DNA of 8,384 bases from Candidatus Thiodiazotropha taylori (lineage in GTDB: Bacteria > Pseudomonadota > Gammaproteobacteria > Chromatiales > Chromatiaceae). The notes beneath the pieces were generated by a model. That model was not told the origin of the DNA. It saw only the letters and a list, made by a program, of their open reading frames with translations, and searched no databases. The translations under genes and the position numbers were made by a program. Positions within the stretch are counted from its first letter, which is position 1; each line of letters starts with the position of its first letter. Shown in pieces: positions 1 to 5,311 of this stretch. The DNA lies in assembly GCA_019100305.1 (NCBI GenBank), contig JAHRHW010000185.1, forward strand, positions 1 through 8,384, given 5' to 3'.

Positions 1-1059
1 GTTGTTGATCCAGGCAACCCCGTCGGGTTCACGCAGCACGCCATCCTGGTTCTCGGTTTGGGAGATCAGTGCCGGGTCCTCTTCGGTGGCATCGATCTGG
101 GTCAAATCCACACTGCCGGCGGAGAACTCATTGACCACTGAGCCATCGGTCAGGTCGACGAGCGCGATATGGTTGTTCTCCTGCAGGGTGACCACAGCGA
201 TGTTGTTGCTATTGATGTCCACATACTCCGGTTCAGGATCCCCGGGGTAGAGTGCATTCAGTTGGGTCAAGTCAACTGTCGAGGTGGTCCAGTTCGCAGG
301 ATTGCTATCAGAGGTATTCACGATGACCAGGGTGCCTGCCGGTGCCTGGGGTGGTACCCCATCACCAAGATCTTCGTCACGTTCGTTTTCAATGACTACA
401 GCGGCATAATTGCCATCCGGACTGATCGCCACCGAATCGGGCTGTCCGCCGAGATCGATCTGTCTGACGGAAGATTGGCTGGTGATACCGATCACTTCAA
501 GATGGCCTGAAACATTGACGAAATCGGCTGAGGTGTTGACACCGACCAGGGCGTAGTCCCCCTTTACTGCAACGGAGGTAGGTTCGCCAGAGAGACCCAG
601 TGTGCCATCAGCAAGTGGATTTTCAGGATCGGTCAGATCGACAAATCCAACCTGCTCCTGAGGGCTGTCCGTGTAGACCAGTGTCATACCGTCTGCTGTC
701 GCTGCAACAATCTCAGCAGCCGTCTCGTCATCGATATTGCAAGTAGCATCCAGCTGGGAGCAGACAGGGAAAGAGGCAATCCGGTTGAAGTTTTTGGATT
801 GATTCACTGTTGTTGGTGAACAGACAAATGAAGTTTCGATGATTTCACCACTATCCAGGGTATTGCTACCATCTGCATCCTGGCCAGAGTCGATGCGAAC
901 ACCACCTTGAAAACAGTTGCTGTCACCCATTGGCAACACGGTTTGTAAAATCAGACTATTGAGACCGTTACTGCCGTCGCTTCCGTCATCTCCGTCACAG
1001 GCTGTGAGAGAAAGTGCTGTAGCGATACAGGCCACGAGTGTTTTTGTTTTGCTATGCAT
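1..1059 (-). CDS. Secreted lipoprotein, beta-propeller/esterase-like phytase type (partial, C-terminus off the left edge)
   Basis: Reading the minus strand from the ATG at 1059 gives 353 codons without a stop, open at base 1. The N-terminus is a lipoprotein signal (K4/K6, a hydrophobic stretch, lipobox L-T-A-C with the lipidated Cys21). Asp22 at +2 would retain the protein in the inner membrane under the E. coli Lol rule. A Gly/Asp/Ser linker (23-32) leads to a small domain at about 33-81 with Cys49 and Cys80 and a D-A-D-G-S-N-T-L-D-S-G-E loop (61-72) resembling an EF-hand-type calcium loop; it recalls the DUF7151-type module. From about residue 90 there are repeated blade-like stretches such as VGFVDLTDP, PDSVAISPDGNYAAVVIEN, YVDINSNNIAVVTLQENN and IALVDLTDG, then LREPDGVAW. 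This order is typical of propeller proteins annotated as choice-of-anchor I or esterase-like activity of phytase. Enzymatic activity is inference, since the expected catalytic part lies outside the window. The start codon has no strong Shine-Dalgarno. An ATG at 1070 is out of frame. Confidence 0.8.
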   Translation of the reverse strand, partial: MHSKTKTLVACIATALSLTACDGDDGSDGSNGLNSLILQTVLPMGDSNCFQGGVRIDSGQDADGSNTLDSGEIIETSFVCSPTTVNQSKNFNRIASFPVCSQLDATCNIDDETAAEIVAATADGMTLVYTDSPQEQVGFVDLTDPENPLADGTLGLSGEPTSVAVKGDYALVGVNTSADFVNVSGHLEVIGITSQSSVRQIDLGGQPDSVAISPDGNYAAVVIENERDEDLGDGVPPQAPAGTLVIVNTSDSNPANWTTSTVDLTQLNALYPGDPEPEYVDINSNNIAVVTLQENNHIALVDLTDGSVVNEFSAGSVDLTQIDATEEDPALISQTENQDGVLREPDGVAWINN

Positions 1060-1162
1060 AGGAATCTCATTGGTTATTAATCGGATTGCAAGAATGTCTA
1101 TTCTGTAAACAGCAGATGAATTTTTAATAACAGATAGGTTTCAGTAAGATGAAGCTGAGCAG

Positions 1163-1186
1163 TGGCAGCCTTGATCCGGACTGCCA
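1163..1186. repeat. Inverted repeat TGGCAG/CTGCCA upstream of the lipoprotein gene
   Basis: TGGCAG at 1163-1168 pairs perfectly with CTGCCA at 1181-1186 across a 12-base loop. It lies about 105 bases upstream of the lipoprotein start and could be an operator or a leader hairpin. There is no adjacent T-run, so it is not an intrinsic terminator. Confidence 0.4.
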
Positions 1187-1219
1187 AGTGATTCCATTAG
1201 GGAGTTGAGAGACCTATCA

Positions 1220-1245
1220 AGGGCGGGTTGCAGGAATGCCGCCCT
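1220..1245. repeat. GC-rich stem-loop AGGGCGG/CCGCCCT
   Basis: AGGGCGG at 1220-1226 is the exact reverse complement of CCGCCCT at 1239-1245, with a 12-base loop. In an alternative fold, GCA/TGC (1230-1232 with 1237-1239) closes a GGAA tetraloop inside the stem. It is strong enough to form in RNA or DNA, but no T-run follows on either strand. It may be part of a leader of the lipoprotein gene or a REP-like element; nothing decides between these. Confidence 0.45.
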
Positions 1246-1270
1246 AAGCGGATAACCACAAACCGGCGGG

Positions 1271-1284
1271 GGTTGTCAGCAACC
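1271..1284. repeat. Small hairpin GGTTG-TCAG-CAACC
   Basis: GGTTG at 1271-1275 pairs with CAACC at 1280-1284 around a TCAG loop. The flanking ACAAACC (1257-1264 area) could compete for the same GGTTG. Together with the two hairpins at 1163-1245 it makes a structured stretch of about 120 bases. Confidence 0.35.
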
Positions 1285-1514
1285 AATAGTCACTCCTGGA
1301 TTGACACCATTGGCAGACGCTTCGAAATACATAGCACGAAGAGAGTGTATTAAATGGAAAGCAGTGTAATGTCTACCAGCTGAAGCGTTTTTGGTTAGTG
1401 TAGATTTCTGAACTATCGAAAATATTTATTCTTATCACCCTCTTCCATGAGCCGAGCGGGAGGCGTTCTCTATTCATATTGGTAATCTTATTTTTGTTGT
1501 GGGTCGCCTTGTGA

Positions 1515-1562
1515 TTGGTTTCACTACCTTTTGATATATCAAACTTTCTCGTGAGAAACCAA
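1515..1562. repeat. Nested inverted repeat with a 14-base perfect palindrome
   Basis: An outer pair, TTGGTTTC (1515-1522) and GAAACCAA (1555-1562), encloses a perfect palindrome TTTGATATATCAAA (1530-1543) and a second short hairpin TTTCTC-GT-GAGAAA (1545-1558), which shares bases with the outer right arm. The structure starts about 45 bases past the stop of the ArnD-like gene, in AT-rich DNA. It has no T-run typical of an intrinsic terminator, so a protein-binding site or a mutually exclusive RNA fold is as likely. Function is unknown. Confidence 0.5.
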
Positions 1563-1605
1563 GTTTTACTTTACAAGACTGGAAAAGACATGGAGATCTG
1601 TCCGC

Positions 1606-2484
1606 TTAGTTTTGCTGTAGACTCTGAGTTGCCTGATAAACCTCCCCCGCCATCTTATTCGACCAGCCGATCAGATGTTTTTTCAGTTGCGCCCTGTTTT
1701 GCTTATCCAGAAAGGCATGCAGTGGCTGAATCCCCTCGTCCAGATTGCGCCACATCACCAACAGCTTCTCAAGAACATCAAGATGGGTGATCCCCTCCAC
1801 CTCCGCATCACAGGCATAGATATGTCCATGGGGCAGAATATGCTGACTCTCAGCATAGAGATACTCATGGACATTTTGCAGCCTGATCTCACCTCTCTGT
1901 TTGAGTAGCTCACTGATCGTTGGCAGAGTGGTCGGCAGTTGCGGGCAGCTGGATTCGATATTCTGTAAGCGCGGTAAAAAAGCACTCTTTCCCCGCACAT
2001 CGCTGGCGTAGTCGAAGCCAAGCTCCTGTTGCAGACGCAGCAGATAAGGGTTGGTTTGCCAACCGGCTGACGCCATGCAATTTGGCTGATCACCAAACAG
2101 CTCAGTGTAACTGTCGACAGCCTTCATCAATTCGCTGCGGGTCCAGGCTTCATCGGCATGGGCCAATCCCGCCAACCAACGGCCACGATCATGACAAAGG
2201 ATACCAGTTTCATGACCTGCAGCAGCCACTGAACGCATCCTATCACCGGCCTCATCGATAATCCGTGGTGACTTCAGCAGCAGGCCGTAGAGGCGTGACC
2301 TCAGGAGCAGATGAGGATACCAGGGCTGCTGGATCCGATTAAACAGCCGGCCGCTTTTATCCGGGCCAGTGGCAAAGAAGAAACTGGCTTTTACCTGGTA
2401 CTGATCAAACAGCTCGAGCAGTGCGGGCACACCCTGAACCGCGCCAACCAGTGTGTTGACCGCAACTCTCAGCCCAAGCTTCAT
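1606..2484 (-). CDS. ArnD-like polysaccharide deacetylase homologue with lost active-site residues
   Basis: This 292-residue protein starts at ATG 2484. Length and several blocks match the NodB-fold ArnD family, which deformylates undecaprenyl-linked Ara4N-formyl at the inner membrane: GVPALLELFDQYQVKASFFF (18-37), GPD..GR (40-46), SAGW (139-142), YASDVRG (159-165), LPTTLPT (183-189) and AEVEG (227-231). The catalytic motifs are broken. The family IDVDT is V-A-V-N-T (7-11), so both aspartates are gone. The family GLHAWDH becomes GILCHDR (94-100), so both metal-binding histidines are lost. The family IHAEVEG has Asp226 in place of the histidine. I read these codons directly in the DNA. The reading frame is intact, so this looks like a retained pseudoenzyme rather than a decayed gene. 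No signal peptide or membrane segment is seen. It overlaps the stop of trhP by 4 bases (ATGA), which suggests translational coupling. A sugar-lipid binding or regulatory role is inference; deacetylase activity is unlikely. Confidence 0.82.
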   Translation of the reverse strand: MKLGLRVAVNTLVGAVQGVPALLELFDQYQVKASFFFATGPDKSGRLFNRIQQPWYPHLLLRSRLYGLLLKSPRIIDEAGDRMRSVAAAGHETGILCHDRGRWLAGLAHADEAWTRSELMKAVDSYTELFGDQPNCMASAGWQTNPYLLRLQQELGFDYASDVRGKSAFLPRLQNIESSCPQLPTTLPTISELLKQRGEIRLQNVHEYLYAESQHILPHGHIYACDAEVEGITHLDVLEKLLVMWRNLDEGIQPLHAFLDKQNRAQLKKHLIGWSNKMAGEVYQATQSLQQN

Positions 2485-3788
2485 ACGGATTCTAAATATC
2501 GGCAGAGCAGCCCGTTGGTCACCGCTTCGGCAGGTAACTTAACCCGTACCTGATACCCCCCACCAGGCGCTTCATGCATCTGATTGCCATGTCTGTCTTC
2601 CATTCTCTCCAGCACGAAATCCCGGTTACCATCGGGTGTCATCAGCTCGAGCCGGTCTCCGACACGGATTTTGTTTTTAACATCCATTTCCACCAGACCA
2701 CTCTCCGGATCGATGCCTGTTATCTCACCGACAAACTGCTGGCGCTCAGTCTGGGAACTGCCGAATCGGTAGTTCTGCAGCTCATCTGACTCGTGCCTCT
2801 GGTAGAATCCATCGGTGTATCCCCGATTGGCCAGACTCTCCAGATCCGCCATCAATGCTGGCTGGAAAGGACGGCCCGCTACCGCATCATCGATTGCCTT
2901 GCGATAGACCTGGGTGGTGCGGGCCGTGTAGTAATGGGACTTGGTTCGACCCTCGATCTTCAGACAATCGATACCGATCTCCACCAGCCTGGCTACATGT
3001 TCAACGGCACGCAGATCCTTTGAGTTCATGATATAGGTGCCATGCTCATCCTCGAACACCGGCATCTGTTCACCGGGACGCCCTCCCTCTTCAAGATAGT
3101 AGACCTGATCAGCGGCGCCGTGCCTGGTCACATCGGCCGGCCCGGTGTTGAGTTCAGGTCCAGCGACCGGCTGGGAGAGCTTGTAATCCCAGCGACAACT
3201 GTTAGTGCAGGTTCCCTGGTTGGCATCACGATGATTGAAGTAGCCCGACAGCAGACAGCGTCCTGAGTAGGCGATACAGAGAGCGCCATGAATGAATACT
3301 TCCAGCTCCATGTCCGGACAGTGTTGACGAACCTCCGCCACTTCATCCAGTGACAGCTCCCGGGAGAGTATCACCCGGCTCACCCCCTGCTGTTGCCAAA
3401 AACGTACCGCCTCCCCATTCACCGTGTTCGCCTGCACCGAAAGGTGAATCGGCATCTCCGGCCAACGCTCCCGCACCATCAGGATCAAGCCGGGATCGGA
3501 CATGATCAGGGCATCCGGTCCCATTGCAATGATCGGTTCAAGATCCTTGATGAAGGTCTTCAGCTTGGCATTGTGAGGCATCACATTGCAGGCCAGATAG
3601 AATTGGCGTTGCAAGGCGTGCGCCTCGGCAATCCCGGTAGCCAGGTTTTGCTCCAGAAAATCGTTGTTTCTGACCCGCAGGCTGTAACGGGGCAACCCCG
3701 CATAGACCGCATCGGCACCATAAGCAAAAGCATAACGGGCGTTTTTAAGGGTGCCGGCTGGTGCCAGCAGTTCTGGTTGTTTAGCCAT
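2481..3788 (-). CDS. trhP: tRNA 5-hydroxyuridine synthesis protein TrhP (YegQ), peptidase U32 family
   Basis: The 435-residue product follows E. coli TrhP/YegQ almost block by block: PELLAPAGTLKNARYAFAYG (5-24), ADAVYAGLPRYSLRVRNN (25-42), PHNAKLKTFI, GPDALIMSDPGL, HLSVQAN, RVILSRELSL, HGALCIAYSGRCLLSGY, NQGTCTNSCRW and FEDEHGTYIMNSKDLRA. TrhP makes 5-hydroxyuridine at tRNA position 34, the first step to cmo5U, without oxygen and with prephenate as hydroxyl donor. The family carries an iron-sulphur cluster, and Cys171, Cys178, Cys194 and Cys198 here fall in the conserved cysteine-rich region. The C-terminal part, from about VGEITGIDPESG onward, is the beta-barrel U32 C-terminal domain. I chose the ATG at 3788 (MAKQPELLAPAG) because it matches the family start; the frame extends to a GTG at 3857, but those 23 residues are not family-like. 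There is no strong Shine-Dalgarno. The stop overlaps the start of the ArnD-like gene. Confidence 0.95.
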   Translation of the reverse strand: MAKQPELLAPAGTLKNARYAFAYGADAVYAGLPRYSLRVRNNDFLEQNLATGIAEAHALQRQFYLACNVMPHNAKLKTFIKDLEPIIAMGPDALIMSDPGLILMVRERWPEMPIHLSVQANTVNGEAVRFWQQQGVSRVILSRELSLDEVAEVRQHCPDMELEVFIHGALCIAYSGRCLLSGYFNHRDANQGTCTNSCRWDYKLSQPVAGPELNTGPADVTRHGAADQVYYLEEGGRPGEQMPVFEDEHGTYIMNSKDLRAVEHVARLVEIGIDCLKIEGRTKSHYYTARTTQVYRKAIDDAVAGRPFQPALMADLESLANRGYTDGFYQRHESDELQNYRFGSSQTERQQFVGEITGIDPESGLVEMDVKNKIRVGDRLELMTPDGNRDFVLERMEDRHGNQMHEAPGGGYQVRVKLPAEAVTNGLLCRYLESV

Positions 3789-3849
3789 AATTGGTTTGAT
3801 CAGCCTAAGGAACTTGTGAACGGGCCCGGGGCGAAAAGTGTGACAATCA

Positions 3850-3885
3850 GAATGCACCGACTCAAGCTGATTGCGTGGTGCATTC
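3850..3885. repeat. 9-base inverted repeat between the chaN-like gene and trhP
   Basis: GAATGCACC (3850-3858) and GGTGCATTC (3877-3885) are exact reverse complements with an 18-base loop. The element lies in the 137-base gap upstream of the trhP ATG and downstream of the chaN-like stop, all on the minus strand. No uninterrupted T-run follows on the minus strand, only a short TTTT about 10 bases on. It could be a weak terminator, an RNA-processing hairpin or an operator for trhP. Confidence 0.5.
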
Positions 3886-3925
3886 AGGCATCAACAGGTT
3901 GGTTCATGACCGATTCATTGACCCC

Positions 3926-5041
3926 TCAGCGCAGTGTGACTTGATAGGTCTCGACAATGGTACCCAAAATCAGTCGCTCCCTTTTGACTGACAACTTGAC
4001 GACGTCACCGACCTCCCGGTCCATCAGGGCTATGCGCAGATCTGCATAGCTCTCAATCGGTTGATCATCCACGGATACCAGAAGGTCTTTCTCTTTGATG
4101 CCGGCTTCCGCGGCACCGCTGTTGTCAACGAATCCATTGACACTGGGCGGGGAACTCTCCACATCCAGGAATACCCCCAGTTTACCACTGGGTGGCAGTT
4201 TTTGTTCATCGGCCAGGATCAGATAATCGGCCAGTTCAGGATTCAGCTCAGGGAGTGAATTTACATTCAGTACAATCGCCTGACTCGCATCCACCCGACG
4301 TGACAGACGGCTCGGTATGCCATCCCCATAGATCAGATGACCAGCACCGGCCAGAATTACCAGATGGCCCTGGGGATTATCCTCAATCCACTCCGCCGCA
4401 CGCTCCGCCATCGATTCATCCCAGAGCAACTGGACGTCGAGAAAACGCTCGAAATCCCGCCCTTCCCGATGGGGGTGTGCCTCATAGATGGTTTTCAGGC
4501 GTTCATGATAGCTGTCGTTATCCCGGGCGACCTCAGAGGGTAATCTGGCCTGCTGCTCCGGGCTGAGGCTCTCGATCCCCTCCCGACTTACCTGGTCTGT
4601 GATTTCACGCTCCAGATTGAGCGCGATCATGGGAATCCCATGCTCCCTGGCAAAACTGAAAATCGGACGGTAGAGCCGATAGTCGAAACGCCAGCGATTG
4701 AAATATTCGGTGCCGCGGATCAGATCGGCTTCATCGATCTCACCGGCAATATACTGGTCCAACACACTCTGGTAGGGTTGAAAAAAGAACTCCAGCCCGA
4801 TCGCCAGGTCTGGATGTTTGGCATGCAGGCCCTTGATGATCGCCAGCTGGTTGAGATGGTGCTGGTACTGATCGTGAGTTTCACCCACATAAACCACGCG
4901 TTTATCCGAGACCTTTTCAATCAGTCCAGAGACATCGATTAAAGCGGACATATCAACAACAGAATCCTGGGTTTTCTCCTCAGCCAGGGATCCTGTCATC
5001 AGGCCGGTGAGGAGAATGAAAAACAGAGTGTTACGCAGCAC
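3926..5041 (-). CDS. Exported ChaN-like haem-binding-fold protein with C-terminal PDZ domain
   Basis: The product is 371 residues. Residues 1-20 form a classical signal peptide (R3, hydrophobic 6-16, cleavage likely after S-L-A20) without a lipobox cysteine, so it should be a soluble periplasmic protein, unlike Campylobacter ChaN, which is a lipoprotein. Residues of about 30-270 match the ChaN/EreA-like superfamily (Cofac_haem_bdg): VVYVGETHDQYQHH with GETH at 53-56, GLEFF, the YFNRWRFDYRLYRPIFSFA block, IPMIALNLERE, WDESMAERAAEW and GHLVILAGAGHLIYGDGIP. Residues of about 288-371 form a PDZ domain (LGVFLDV, GFVDNSGAAEAGIKEKDLLV, VDDQPIESYADLRIAL). The start is a GTG at 5041, well supported by GGAG six bases upstream. 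Haem binding is known for ChaN but only inferred here; the PDZ domain suggests binding of a protein C-terminus. The gene has its own upstream region and lies 137 bases before trhP on the same strand. Confidence 0.85.
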   Translation of the reverse strand: MLRNTLFFILLTGLMTGSLAEEKTQDSVVDMSALIDVSGLIEKVSDKRVVYVGETHDQYQHHLNQLAIIKGLHAKHPDLAIGLEFFFQPYQSVLDQYIAGEIDEADLIRGTEYFNRWRFDYRLYRPIFSFAREHGIPMIALNLEREITDQVSREGIESLSPEQQARLPSEVARDNDSYHERLKTIYEAHPHREGRDFERFLDVQLLWDESMAERAAEWIEDNPQGHLVILAGAGHLIYGDGIPSRLSRRVDASQAIVLNVNSLPELNPELADYLILADEQKLPPSGKLGVFLDVESSPPSVNGFVDNSGAAEAGIKEKDLLVSVDDQPIESYADLRIALMDREVGDVVKLSVKRERLILGTIVETYQVTLR

Positions 5042-5047
5042 GATGAT

Positions 5048-5051
5048 CTCC
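5048..5051 (-). promoter_or_regulatory. Shine-Dalgarno GGAG for the chaN-like gene
   Basis: On the minus strand GGAG is followed by six bases (ATCATC) and then the GTG start at 5041. This is the best ribosome-binding site in the window on that strand, and it decides in favour of the GTG. Confidence 0.7.
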
Positions 5052-5286
5052 GGCAGCAGAAGGCTGTTTAAATTGTTGTGAAACCACTTTTTCAGTTGAA
5101 CAATGTTGCGCCTCAGAGGATTCTATCCTACTGCTGCTCCAGTACAACTCGTGCCCGGTTCAGACGATTCGCCCAATCATAGCAAAGTAGTCGGGAAATA
5201 TGGGGGTTAAGACCAGTAAATGGACAATACGTTTCATATCCCTTAGCCGACAAAAGCCGTCTCAGAGATTTTGGCCAAGCTCTGAT

Positions 5287-5309
5287 ACGCTCATGTAAGT
5301 CACGCTCAT
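5287..5309 (+). repeat. Direct repeat ACGCTCAT x2 next to a start codon
   Basis: ACGCTCAT occurs at 5287-5294 and again at 5302-5309, 15 bases apart, ending two bases before the ATG at 5312. The location is where a ribosome-binding site would be expected, and no Shine-Dalgarno is present. It could be a regulator site or chance. Confidence 0.35.
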
Positions 5310-5311
5310 CA

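Larger units (their letters stand above)
1060..1605. other. Intergenic region without a convincing gene
   Basis: About 545 bases lie between the end of the ArnD-like gene and the start of the lipoprotein gene, both on the minus strand. I find no open frame with coding character and no RNA gene I recognise. The part from about 1070 to 1300 contains three short stem-loops. The part from about 1340 to 1600 is visibly richer in A and T and holds a nested inverted repeat at 1515-1562. The lipoprotein promoter should lie here on the minus strand, but I could not choose a convincing -35/-10 pair. No hairpin with a T-run follows the ArnD-like gene. Confidence 0.6.
5042..5311. other. Divergent intergenic region
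   Basis: These 270 bases separate the start of the chaN-like gene (minus) from the start of the TIGR03790 gene (plus) and must hold promoters for both. I could not pick a confident -35/-10 pair on either strand. On the minus strand a 64-codon frame (5131-5322) is open but lacks ATG, GTG or TTG near its beginning. Near the plus gene start, ACGCTCAT occurs twice. Confidence 0.5.

Noticed and set aside
2..510. Two overlapping plus-strand frames at the left edge
   Set aside because: They lie opposite the propeller region of the lipoprotein gene and have no recognisable motifs.
917..1108. Plus-strand reading frame opposite the lipoprotein N-terminus
   Set aside because: It is the antisense shadow of a frame with a clear lipoprotein signal and domain order.
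1220..1290. Possible integron attC-like or cyclic-di-GMP riboswitch structure
   Set aside because: The hairpins lack the attC core triplet arrangement and the conserved riboswitch sequences.
1301..1329. TTGACA with a 17-base spacer on the plus strand as a promoter
   Set aside because: The matching -10 position (GAAATA) is poor and there is no plus-strand gene downstream.
1373..1477. 34-codon minus-strand reading frame starting at ATG 1477
   Set aside because: It has no ribosome-binding site, unremarkable composition and length easily reached by chance in AT-rich DNA.
3393..3944. Plus-strand frame of 183 codons opposite trhP
   Set aside because: trhP on the other strand is recognised block by block; the plus-strand translation resembles nothing and is rich in shadow-type residues.
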